In this document: positions 12,769 to 24,336 of the stretch, piece after piece | How positions within the stretch are numbered: the stretch's first letter is position 1 | Layout of the letters: every line of letters begins with the position of its first letter | DNA from: Zygnema circumcarinatum | Taxonomy: Eukaryota > Streptophyta > Zygnematophyceae > Zygnematales > Zygnemataceae | Assembly (NCBI GenBank): GCA_037447605.1 | Contig: CM074808.1 | Location: forward strand, 699,665-763,664 | Direction: 5' to 3' | Length of the DNA: 64,000 nucleotides | The notes under the pieces: generated by a model | Databases searched by the model: none | Seen by the model: only the letters and a program-made list of their open reading frames with translations | Told to the model about the DNA's origin: nothing | Program-made: the position numbers and the translations under genes

Positions 12769-14610
12769 TCCTTCACCTCCCTCCCATGCACACAACCTTC
12801 TGAGCATGAATGAATGCTGAAGCTTGTTGCATGTGCATGTGGCTGTGCAGCGCAATTCATGTTGTACGATTCATGTTACGGCCTCCACTTGATGTTGTTC
12901 TAACAAGCTGAGGACATGTCCATGGTTGCAAACCTCCCAAACCAAGTTTGCAACTGCTCTAGCTGCAATCGGTCTGCAGGTGTGAGATGACGCCAACAAG
13001 GTTGGGTTACGTCAGCACATGTTGAAGCGGTTTGCAATTTGGGTCATGAGGGGGGGGAGGGCTCGACCGGGGGAGGCCGCATCTGAGTTTCATTCATGGA
13101 ACGGTTCTCTCGCACGCGTCTGGTTGCAGGCGGGAGTCACGGTTCTATGTCTGCGCCAGGTCAGGAAAACACCAAAAAACTAAACTACACGAAAAGTCGT
13201 TTAACAAGTTTCACACATGGAGCCGCAGTTTCAAACTGTAAGCTGCCGTACGCATAATTTTGAATCCTCACGGAACGCTACAGCCGTGAAACTGTGCATG
13301 GAAGATGTTGGACGGGGTGACAAGGACATTCAGTTACAGTTTGAGTAGAGCGCATTTTCAAACCACCTGTACGGATCTCCATTTTTTTGGTCAGATGCAC
13401 CCGCCTTATAAGTTAACTCCCTCTCTACACGACAAAAAAAACGACTCCGAATCTTGGAAAAGCGAATATTCGTCTCGGATATCCCGTCCGAGTCTGCCAC
13501 GTGGCGGCTTCTGGCAGCTCCATTTCGTACTGCCGACGCAGAATTGTTGTCGTTTTGGGCGCAATGCTGCGCATTTTGGACCTTTTCGCCAAGCATTCTT
13601 GGAGCGAAGGCGTACGGCACCGACAATTTTCCGGCTTTGTCCGGATTTGCTGCCCGGGAAAAAAATGGGAGTACAGTACAAGTCCGTTTGGGTACTGTTT
13701 TCGGCTACCCAAAGTCTAAAAAAAGCCTTTTGATTGGTTGCTCGATCGAATCTTTCCCTTTTGAAAAGATTCTGTTCCTTCTTGATGCCACGTGGCAGCC
13801 CCGATATGCCGGTCAGGCGGCGTGGAAAATGTGTCGGCGTGGATGGCGGCGAGATACGAATTCTGGCGAATCTGGCAAAAACGGATTGCGGCCGGGCAGC
13901 CCGCCGTGGACGGGAAAAAAAAAACTGTACCGGCCGAGGGGGCAGCTTTGTCGGCTAGCGTTCGTACGGATGAAAATTTTGGATTTTTAGGGTTGTCCTA
14001 CGTGGCGAGTCTTGTTACTGGCTGGCACTGCCGCGGCGTTTCTCGATTTTTCAGTTATGAAACAGTACCGATAAGTAGGATAAACAATTATGAAATGACC
14101 GTTGACAAGTACTCCATTCGTTCATTCGAGCACGTCTTGTCCAGGGCTACAACGCGTCCACCGAACGTGCCGCAGAAATTTCGTCCTGCCCGCAGTCCAG
14201 AACTAAAATTCCATAACCGCCTGTCCCGCCGTCAAGAAAGTTTCGACCCTCCTGTTGTCTGCCCGCTGCCCGCCGCCAAAAACAAATCCCTTTCCGGACC
14301 GCTGCCCGTTTCCCTGCCCGCCGCCTCACCAACCAGCGCTCCGCCCCTTTCCGGGCAGAAAAAACTTCTTCTTCCCCTGCCCGCGGGCAGATTCAAACAT
14401 TTCCGGACGAATCCACTCAAAGCGCGCGTCCGCCGCCGCCCGGCCATAGATAGACCGCCGCCGCCTTCACTCTTAAACCCGTCCCTGGCAAACTGTACAA
14501 GCCAGCGAGAGGGAGCGAGGGAGAGAGGGAGGGAGAGGGAGAGGAGGAGAGAGGGTGAGGGAGAGGGGGAGAGGGGGAGAGGGAGAGGGAGAGGGAAGCG
14601 GGCGGCAGCC
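12769..14610. other. Divergent intergenic region / PTB promoter and 5' leader
   Basis: No conserved reading frame. Two perfect G-box palindromes of type CCACGTGGC lie near 13498 and 13787. Many GCCCGCCG/GGGCAG-like repeats lie between 13880 and 14400. Positions 14508-14598 are an almost pure G/A tract directly before the phosphate transporter ATG, probably its 5' leader. Confidence 0.5.
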
Positions 14611-17600
14611 ATGACGACCTACGACCAGTACACGTGGATCTTCGTCCTCGGCACGATCTTCTCCTTCATCTGCGCGTTCGGTATCGGCGCCAACGATGTG
14701 GCCAACTCCTTCTGCTCCTCGGTGGGCGCGAAGGCCCTCACCATCTTCCAGGCGTGCTGCATTGCGGCCGTCTGCGAGTTCTCCGGCTCGGTGGGCCTCG
14801 GGGCGGGTGTCACGAACACCATCAAGAGTGGCATCGCTGACATCAAGGTCTTCGCCGATACGCCAGGTGCGCCGCGCCGCGCTGTGCCCGAATTAGGGTT
14901 TCTGGGAGGCGGTGCAGGCAGGCATGTGTGTGCGCGTGCAAGTAGGTTCGCCGGGTCGCTTTTTTAATGCGCCTTGCTTTCCTTCCCTTGCAGACCTCCT
15001 CATGTACGGTTTCCTTTGCGTCATGATTGCCGCCGCCTTCTGGGATAACTTGGCGTGCCATTTGGAGCTCCCTGTCTCCACCACCCATACCACAGGTGAG
15101 GGGCTTTGCACAGCACGACTCGCACACATGTTTATCTGGAACAGGGTCGCCATGGCTGCCCCATTCTTGCGTTGCCGTCTCCTATGCTGCGGCTAACGCA
15201 GGGGTGGGGCCCTTTGCATTGCAGTGGGTGCCATTGTGGGTATGGCCATGGTCCTCCGTGGAGGAGGTGCCGTTATCTGGTCTCAGCACATCGACGAGTT
15301 CCCGTACCTGAAGGGCATGAGCGTCATCTTCCTCTCCTGGGTGGTGTCGCCCGTTTCTGCCGGAATTTGCGTTCTCATTCTATTCGGAGCTCTCCGTACC
15401 TTTGTGCTGCGGTCGCAGCACAGCTTCATTCGCGCGTTCTATGTAAGTCTGCCTGACTTTTAGCTTCCTTACCACTTCCATCCCCACATTGGAGAGATTG
15501 GAGATTGTCTTTGCTGAGAGTGTGGTGTGGCTCACAGATGAGGCTTTGTGGCTTGTGCAGCTCCTCCCCATCCTGGTGGCGTTGACCTTCTTCATTATCA
15601 TCCTGTTCATCATTCAGACAGGCAACAAGAATAAGAGCTGGGGGGACAAGCCTGAAGACCAAATTTCGGATGCTAAGGCGACCTACATTTCCGCTCCCAT
15701 CGGTGTCGGTATGGGTATCCTCACTATGATATTCGTGATGCCGTCGCTGAAGAAAATGATTAACAAGGAGGAGGAGCTCGACGCCGAGAGGTAATATCTC
15801 GGTTTCTGTATCGCTTCATATGTTCGTTCCTCGTGTGCTTTGTGGTCTTACGCTGACTCTTCATGAATATGTACTGCAGGGCAAAGGCTGTTGAGGAAGG
15901 AAAGCTGAAGGGACTCACGGATATTGAACTTGCCAACAAGCCAGTGGAAAGTAAGTCTCGTGTTCGATGGATTGAAATTTCCACGGCTGGTTGATGAACA
16001 AATGTGTTTAACTGCTATTAATTGACTTCAAACTACGGAACTGTGTTTCGATTGTGCAGCATCGTGGGACAGGTTTTCTGCTAAAGTCAATAACTGGGCA
16101 GACAACACCTCAACTGGCAGAATCCTTCTTCGCAACCCCGTGGCTAAGACAGTGTTTTACGTGAGATTCTTATCGATTTCATGGGACCTATCGAATGTGT
16201 TTTTGCGTTGTATGGGTTGATGTTGTTGGTATTCTCCTCAACGCAGTAGTTTCGCGTCTGCATTGTACTGGCAGGGGAGCTCGTATGACGTGCACGACTT
16301 CAAGGACGACCAGGCTGTTGTCGATGTGTGGGACAACGCAGAAGTCTTCGACTACAAGACTGAGCGTCTCTTCCGCTACCTTCAGGTAACTGCTCTTGGA
16401 CCTTCCTCTGTGTATACTGCTCTCGCAGCTCGTCGTGTAGGCCCGCCGGCCCATGCAGTGTGTAGCACAGCGTCATGGCGTGCATGGCGGCCGGTGTGCA
16501 GGTGTTTTCCGCCATGACCATGTCTTTCGCCCATGGAGCCAACGATGTTGCCAATGCTGTCGGACCGTACGCTGCCATCTACTCCATCTGGAAGGAGCGT
16601 GCTACTCCGTCGTCCAAGACTAAAGTTCCCCAGTGGATCTACGTTATGGGTATGGTTTTTGCCTCCGGGAAAAATATCGTACCGAGGTGCCTTTATTGTT
16701 GGTCGCTTGAAACTGAAGATCCTTTTTTTCGTGGTTTTGATGCAGGTGGGTTTGGTATCGTCGCTGGTTTGGCCACCTACGGATACCACATCATGAAGGT
16801 GTTGGGTGTGAAGGTGGCCAAGCTGACCAACACCCGTGGGTTCGCTGCGGAGCTTTCGACCGCTGCTGTGGTGCTGGTTGCCTCCAGATACGGTCAGTGA
16901 GGTTGGGTGGATGCTATCTTTTCTAGCTTGTCTTTAGTTAGCATGTTTCGCGTTATGTAAGCACATCAAAAATCACGTTGTGAAGCAGATACGGGGCTTC
17001 TGTATCCAGGGTTTCCTTGTGCTCAATATCAGTATTCCCAGAGTATGGTCCACTCTTTCCTCAGCTTTCTTGAGACGTTGTTGACTTTAAAGCTCTATGC
17101 GTATGCAGGACTTCCCGTGTCCACCACCCAGACCATCTGTGGTGCTATTCTCGCTATTGGCCTCTTTGAGGGTGCCAAGGGTGTCAACTGGTGGGTCATT
17201 GCCAGGGTGAGTCACGTAACTTCCTGTTCATAGCTTTCTGTTCTAAGCCTGTGAAGGGACGACCGCAGCCGACTGACTGACTTGACCAGCTTTTTGACTG
17301 ACAACATCGCCTCTGTTGGTGGTGCAGACCGCCCTCGGATGGGTGTTCACCCTCATCGTCGCCGGGTTTGTTGCCGGCGGCCTCACTGCCTTCGGCGCTT
17401 TCGCCCCCAACAAGATCGCCGCTGACAACATCGTTGCTGTGAACAAGGTGCTTTACTCGGAGATCAACAGCATGCTCTACCAGCTCAACCAGGTCGACAT
17501 GACCGCCCACCCCACCCTTGCGGCCACCCTGGCGGTAAGTACACATCCAAGAATGCGATTCTTTTTCAGTGTAGTTTTTCACTTGTAACCGATTGGTAAC

Positions 17601-17776
17601 TGGTTTACTGTATTTAATTGAGTTGACTGTTTGGCTCATTGCAGACCATTGCCAAGAACTTGACTACCTACACCAAGAAGGGCAGCGCTTTGGGATACAT
17701 TTATCCCCAAGAGGTGTCGAGCCTGCAGTTGACGACTTTGAAGCAGTTCAACACTACCCTCGTCCTCGGCATGTAA
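14611..17776 (+). CDS. PTB: PHO4/PTB-family Na+-type phosphate transporter, 12 exons
   Basis: Exons 14611-14866, 14994-15095, 15225-15442, 15561-15790, 15880-15950, 16060-16160, 16275-16385, 16502-16649, 16746-16892, 17109-17206, 17328-17534 and 17645-17776 join in phase to 606 aa. Both family signatures are present: GANDVANS at residues 26-33 and GANDVANA at about 375, each followed later by a PVSTT block (LELPVSTTHTT; GLPVSTTQTICGAILAIGL), the internal duplication of PHO4 (PF01384) transporters. Hydrophobic segments flank a hydrophilic central loop (about residues 245-345, rich in Lys/Glu/Asp). Family members such as yeast Pho89 and metazoan PiT import phosphate with Na+ at the plasma membrane. 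No transit peptide is seen: the protein begins in its first membrane segment, which argues against a plastid location. Such genes are known in algae and non-seed plants. A 90-bp purine-rich leader precedes the ATG. Confidence 0.95.
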
Positions 17777-19080
17777 AGAGCGGCTCGCGTGCCATCTGCA
17801 TTCGCAGTGGAAAAATTAGAGTGTAGATGTTCGAGATTGACCTTAGTAATGGATAGTACAGATAGGAGGGATGATTGTTTTATGGGTGGCATCAATAAGT
17901 GCTTCGATGTAGAAGTTTCACTATTAATTTATATCCGGATTAAAGATTGCAGTGGGAGAGGTGTGCTTGAGAGAGTGAGTTCATGACCGGAGACGATGGG
18001 CGTGGATGAAAATAGCGTTAGAGGGCAATTGCGCACTTCACAAGTGAGCCTACAAAGCGTGAAAAATAAATCGCAAATCTGGAGAAGTACGCAGATGCAC
18101 GAGTTTGAACAATGTAAAATTTTCAAATTCCACACTTCAACAGGAAAAGTATAGAAGAAGTGAGAAAACTATGCCTAGAAATTGGAACAGACGCTCATGA
18201 AAAGATTGAAACCATTTCTGTGAAATTGACATCAGAAAGATAATTAACCTCCAAAATAATTAAGAAAATGCGTAGAAGAATGCTTAACAGTTGTTCCGAA
18301 AAATGGAACAAGCAACAAATTTGAAAATCAAAAGATAAAGAGGCCGTAGGGGCATATGATGAAAATGAAAACAATCATCTTAGATTCTTTTGTCTTGTAC
18401 ATAGGTCCTTTGCGACCAGTCCCTCGTGGTTCCCCATGCTGCTTTTGTCCATGTAAATTCTGATGGCCTCGCCATCGTCAGTTCAATGCCATTTTCCGTT
18501 CTTTACTTAAATGTTGTAGACGATAATATAAGAATAAACCATATTTGACAAACTGATCAAGACAAAGGAAAAACTGAAAATTGCTGATGTCATTTTCCTT
18601 CAACCTTTTTGGTGATATGTTAGTGGACAGACGAGTGAACAAAAATAGACCATACAAGACGCAAAAATATTGTACATACCATAAAGCATAATCAGTTTTG
18701 GATTGCTAAGCGGCCGCCTGACCATTTTCGGTAAATCGTGCACTTTGAGTCGACTGGTCAAACTACAAGGCGAGGAATCGAATTTTTGATTAAATTTCCA
18801 TACATATGAAATTTGAAACCAATCCCAGTTTTGCTTTAAGTACGTTGGTTCGCAGACTTCAAAACGATGAATGGGATGTCTCCACAGCTCAAGTCATACG
18901 CCTCTGTACTCACATGTGACTTTAAGCGCTCTTCTACTTCTGAACTTCAATCTCTTCCTTCTAAAGTGTTCATATCAATTTCAGAAAATTAATTAAAAAC
19001 TAACGGAGATAGACGAAGACCAAAAAAACGTTGGAATGAAATGAAAAACCGCACATCAGGTTTTCCGTCAAAAACCTGAC
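17777..19080. other. Intergenic between converging PTB and fucosyltransferase genes
   Basis: Tail-to-tail region. It holds the PTB 3' end, one dispersed repeat copy (18402-18497) and AT-rich sequence without a conserved open frame. Probably 3' untranslated sequence of both genes plus spacer. Confidence 0.55.
18402..18497 (+). repeat. Dispersed ~100-bp repeat, copy C
   Basis: Begins TAGGTCCTTTGCGACCAGT and ends ATGCCATTTTCC; differs from copy B (12669-12768) by short indels and scattered substitutions. It lies about 630 bp past the phosphate transporter stop codon. Confidence 0.82.
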
Positions 19081-20463
19081 TTACATCCCCCTGCCCCCTT
19101 CTGGCACGACTGCGATGCCTCGACTTCGGTCCGCGCATCGCTGGAGATGAGGGTGGGCGGACAGAGGCTCGAACGGCCCGTGCCATTCCCTCCGTAAAGT
19201 CACCGCCGCCCTGTGCAGGAGGAGGAGAGCCTCCGTCAGGGCTTCTCGTGGTTCTCTAGAAAGCTGCCGTTTTCCCTTTCAGCATATTCCAGCGGGGGTA
19301 ATCCAAGGGCAAGTACGAGACCGATTATATTAAAAAAAGTAAAATGCATCTACAAGGGCGGAAGTACCTGCACTTCAGTGTCTGAGGGGGCGTATGATAG
19401 CAAGGCTCAAGGCCCACCTGCTCAAAGCAAGATACCCTGCTCCGCGAACAATGCAAAAACCGACATAGGGACCTCTAATGAACCAGTGTCTTGGTCAGGT
19501 TGACTATTCAGCTGCACTCGCATAGCAAGTTGACTAGGAGGCAAGAAATGCAGGAAGGTCAGGAATCTATTGCCGCCTAGAATCCTGGCAGCACGTTTGC
19601 TTCCGCTGAACATTTCATTTTGAACTTTTGGTAAATTGAACGGAGCACGAGAGAACTGCAAAGGTCTGAGAAGCACAGCTGCATCTCCTGCCCTCCTAGA
19701 ACAGGCGCAAAGTTTCATTCGTCCATATCTCTCCCTCTCACGCCCAGCCCACCTTTGGCGTATTTCCACACTGCCGCTTTCTCTCCCATGCAAGTAAACC
19801 TAACGCAACTCACCTCTTTTCGCTCCGAAAGACCGTCTCATTGAACTGTTCTATGTTCAGTATGTACGCCGACTGTCCCCCGAGGCCCCATGCGACATAC
19901 CCAAAGGTGGAATTTGCAGTGATAAGGAGTCTGTCACTGTTCCCAACCCACCCTCCAAAGCAACTTCTGAACGGCCATTTCGTCTTCTCCCCCCATAACT
20001 CTTCAACGATCGCATCGCCCCAACATGATTCAGAACCTCTGCTAATGTCGCAGTCACAGCGGCTTTCCCATGCAGGGGGGAGGTGCCGAAGGTATGGCTT
20101 GGGACACCACGTTACCCTATTCCTGCAAGCGGGCACCATCGCACCTGAAGCTGAGCAGCCACATCTCTGTGTATGCACGCTGAGCCTGCGCAATGCTTTT
20201 GTTTTCTCGGCTGTCGACGGTCTCTGTGCGGACCTCCACCCGCGGCCCCTCCTGCGGCATCTTCGAGTAGACGCACCGCATTCGAGAAGCGTGCGTGCGG
20301 TTAAGGGAGGCTACCAGCACCACTGTCAAGGGGGGGCTGCGGTGTGTGGGAGTGAAGGAAAAGGTTGGAGTGAGCCGCACTGTGCCTGGGCCGTAGCTTT
20401 GCGGGAGAAAGCAGCGAGAGAGAGAGAGTGAGGGAGAGAGAGAGAGAGAGGGAGAGAGGGAGA

Positions 20464-20556
<93 letters not shown>

Positions 20557-23500
20557 GGGGGTGGGAGAGGGAGAGGAGTATGGCGTTCACCTGGGAGGAG
20601 AGTCTGTACTCCATTTGTGGGGATCTGGAAGGACATGGGAGATGTTAACGGCACAGTCCAGCACGACGGGCGTGACTCCTGTGTCGTCATCCACTTTCGA
20701 GCGGATCTGAAAAACAGGTTATGAGGTTTAACGCACGTGGTTAAGTTTTGCAGGGCAACAGGCTCGAGATGCAAGTTGTAAAATGCAGCAAAAGTCGTCT
20801 TCGCTTTATGCTGTTGACAGCGCTCACCTGCATTCCCACGTGGCTGCCATGACCGACATAGTCATCATGATACATGCGGATGATTCGGTCCCATATCTCG
20901 TTATTGGGATTCAGAATATGGTGACCTACACGGTGGAACACCCTCCTGCCATCTTTCAACAGTTGGTTAGAAAGGCAATCAAGGCTATGCAGCCCAAACA
21001 TCATGACACATGCATGCAGGATAAAAGGGCAGGACAGCTTCTCCAATTGCACCCCCCCACCACCACTTCTTATGAATACTCAAACTTGACAGAGACGCAG
21101 GAACCACAAAATGGCTGACTGAATCAGTAACCTAGCACTGTTGAGCCTCGCCTTCACTATTTTTTACTATGAAATGGGATCAATAAACCGTCCATTTTCG
21201 TCAACAGGCATTCATTTTGTTCTTAGAACGTTGTTTGACATGATCAATTGCTCAGATGCCCACCATATGACGAATGCAGCTTTGCCAATCACGTCAGACA
21301 AGCCCAAAAGACCTTTACCTGTCAGGAAACAAAAGTTGGAGCTTTGTTGCCATGGATGGCACAAGCCATAGTCCTGTTGCAAAGTACTGATTGCTGAATA
21401 CTGTAATCGTCTTCACACGCGCTCTGAGGGCTTCCTGCACCTCTTCGCAGAAAAAGAGATTTCCCTCGGAGATGTACCGGTGGCTGATCTCCACTTTAGC
21501 GACTTTGTCTGCTGGACCTGCTGAGCTATTCAACTCTATCACTTGCCGCAATCTGCATGGGGAGAAAGGACACATTAAGTCTGGAAAAACTCTTCATCGA
21601 CTTCTTCAGGCAGCCTATTCTTAGAGTCCCCGTAGACGCAAGTTAAACAGAAAATCTACATGCAGGATCGCAATTGGCGCAGACAGCTGATGATGATATA
21701 CAAACACATGCTTGACTAAAAAAGACCTAGAAAGGCCCTACCTCAAAGAATTCAAAAGGGAGCACTATATATCTGGAGTTTCAGAACCAATCTGCTTCAA
21801 AAAGTTTCAGCCCCTACTTGAGCACGGGCGCGTATGGGATGGCAGCAGGAGCAGTGTTCCAAGGAGGGGCCCACCATGAAGCTTTTGGGGCTGCCAAATC
21901 GCAGAGGATGGTCTGCATGCAGAGCAGAGCAGAGGCTCATTGGGCCTCATTGAAAGTAGGCATGTGTGGCTAGGTGGGCTGAAACTTTGGACCAGGTCTT
22001 GAAATGCAGAGTGAATGAAAAGACACGCTTCTGCAGCAGTTTACAGGCTGATACGAGGTATGGTTATGACTGATTAAGACAGCATGCCAGTCGTCGTATG
22101 AAAGTGATATTTGTGAGGCATAATAAAATGGGAGCAGATGTCCAGCTAAGTTCCAGTGTGACATTTGCAGCGGACAGGTGAAACCACTGTAATTGTACAT
22201 AGTGCTGCCTTAAATTCGCACCTCAAGCTGGTCGTTTGCAACGAGGAGCACTCTATCAGTTAGCAAAGCCCACACGAAGGTGGAGACAAGTGCGAGAATT
22301 CTGTTTCCCAGGCCGGCTTGGAGGTCCACCATCGCATATGTGCAGTTGCTCAGTCGAGAGACGTTTTTGCCTTTAGGAAGGTGCCGTGGGTCCCCCACAA
22401 CGTACGGCCAATCAGAGGGGCCTCTCCAGCACTTGCTATACAATTTTCTGTAGTCTGCGAAGGTAGAGAAGTCAAAATCTATCAGTGTCGGAAAATTGCC
22501 GGCAGACAAGGGAGCTCGTTTATTGGTGAGGGCAATCGGAGCCTGAAATTCCCGCATCTTATAAAGAGAGGAAAACAGAGGAGATAAAACTCGGACGTTT
22601 CTTATGGTCGCCCATTTCACGAATTAGAGAAAAGAAGAGGCAGGAAATCCATTTGTTGAATAGCAAACGAGCAAGCTCAAATCAGAATATGGAGACTTGC
22701 ATAACCTCAGAAGCGCAAGAACTTGAAAATTGTGAAAGTTTCCGAATCCTTGAGCCCGTCAGAAACACAGTGATACGAATTGCACACTTAGGCGAAACAA
22801 GAAAGGCAAGCCGTGTTTTGCAATAAACGAACAATGCAGATGAGGCTCGACTGAGCAAAACAATGAGGTTGACATAACCTGCTTATCGCATAGACTGAAT
22901 CGCTATGTCAACTGCAAATCTCTTCTGCTGCTTCTCAAAATAAATGATTTTCTTAGTGCCATATCTTTGAGAACGTTGAAACACCTTCGCCTGTGCAAAC
23001 TGATTCTGTAGAGATCATTACAAACCTGCCAACTTGCTTGCAAGAGCAGAGGACAGTTCTATATGGCGCATTGAAGGATTATAGTAACCTTTCTCCCTCC
23101 TGCCATTCACAAAACCAAGTGTCAGTCGAGTGCAATGAAGTTCGGTCCAGTGCAAGTCCTGTCTGATCGAAAGGGGAATGCTTCAAATGAGTTGCAAAAA
23201 GAAATGCCCCACTAAATGCCAAATCATACCAAGGACCTCTGAACCTTCCTTGAAGCACTGATCCATACTTCAAGGCGTTGAGCTACGTTTTTAACGATGC
23301 CAGAGTTCGTGCTTTGCCGCTCAGGAAACTCTTATGAGGTTTACAGCAGCTTAAAGTCATAATCACACATAACTATGAGTTCATCGATGACCTCCAAGAT
23401 ATGCCACCCTCCTTCGGAATAAAAAAGAAACAAATTTGGGTCACTTACAAGAATGAAACAAGCAGGCAATTAAATTTTCCACAAAGCTTTGTTCGTTCGT

Positions 23501-24036
23501 GACGTTCGGTCTCCAAAACAATTCCTCAGGTACTCAAACGATGATGGATATCGTTACTAAGCGCACATTATTTCGTTTGAATTCAAACATTTAGCAAGAC
23601 ATAAACATTCACAATTGTATGTCTCTAATAAGGCTCTTTCTATTTGTTAATTCCCCTCCAAAGACCGTTACCTCGACCAGCATTGGTCTTTGACCTTCCG
23701 CCGGAGCTGAACGTGAGCCCACGCCTTATGCAACATCAGGCCCCTTCCCTGAAAGTTGCCCAGAATTCGTTCAGGAACTGCAAAAGCGTCCCCTCGTTTC
23801 TCCTGCTCCTTCTCCTGCACATTCCTTGACTTCAAACTACGGTTCAAATCATCATCTTTCAGATCCTCCTGCAGGAAACTCCCCACAGAAGAGTATCTCT
23901 TGACGAAGCTCTCCTTCAAAGCAGATACTGCAGAGGCTCTGCTGCCATGGGTCAAAAGGAGAAGAAGGAGAAGGAGCTTCTCGAAAAATGCCATGCCTCG
24001 CGGCCGTGCCGCCATGCCATGTCTCGCGGACGCCAT
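19081..24036 (-). CDS. GT37 xyloglucan-type fucosyltransferase, about 10 exons
   Basis: Minus-strand exons 24036-23672, 22542-22222, 21912-21818, 21552-21319, 20945-20828, 20706-20591, 20336-20145, 19936-19814, 19436-19368 and 19210-19081 give about 587 aa. Exon 1 has a short basic N-terminus and an eight-leucine signal anchor, as in Golgi type II enzymes. Plant FUT1-like motifs appear in order: [20 protein letters not shown] (donor-binding motif), [43 protein letters not shown] and EPCYHTPP. Family role: transfer of L-fucose from GDP-fucose to cell-wall polysaccharide or glycoprotein side chains in the Golgi. All junctions from exon 2 onward are in phase. Exon 1 ends in phase 2 while exon 2 begins in phase 0, so a small exon or another donor between 23672 and 22542 is unresolved. 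A GA microsatellite (20419-20577) fills one intron. Confidence 0.9.
20419..20577. repeat. (GA)n microsatellite in fucosyltransferase intron
   Basis: Almost pure GA/GGAGA tract of about 160 bp in the intron 20337-20590. On the transcribed minus strand it is a CT tract ending about 80 bp before the 3' splice site. Spurious Leu/Ser-rich and Arg/Glu-rich open frames run across it. Confidence 0.9.
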
Positions 24037-24336
24037 GGATCTCTGTCATCCGGCAGCCACTGCGCCCTCAAGCTTCTCTGGAGGCAGCCATGGCTGCATC
24101 AAAAATCTTTTTGAACCGAAATTAGCCCTTCAATCAAATTGCAGGCGAAAACTTTTTCTCGTCCAGTTTCGTGCTCTCTGATTGGTGTAACGCGAATTTT
24201 CTAAGTTTTTTGTCTGCCCTTGAAGTGCCTTGGGACCAGTGTTGTAAATTAAAATCTGTTCTGGAAGTTGAAAGTTGAATCTCTCTTTTTTCTAGCAGAG
24301 GCACTGTTCCTCTCCGTTTCCCTCCGGAACGCAGCC
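24037..24336. promoter_or_regulatory. Shared head-to-head promoter region, fucosyltransferase / MTP5
   Basis: Only 300 bp separate the start codons of the minus-strand fucosyltransferase and the plus-strand zinc transporter, so both promoters and 5' leaders must lie here or overlap the first exons. I see no clear TATA box. The inference rests on gene order alone. Confidence 0.55.

Noticed and set aside
23079-23273. Possible extra exon of the fucosyltransferase
   Set aside because: Open and with usable splice sites, but neither end phase fits the neighbouring exons and it has no similarity to the family.
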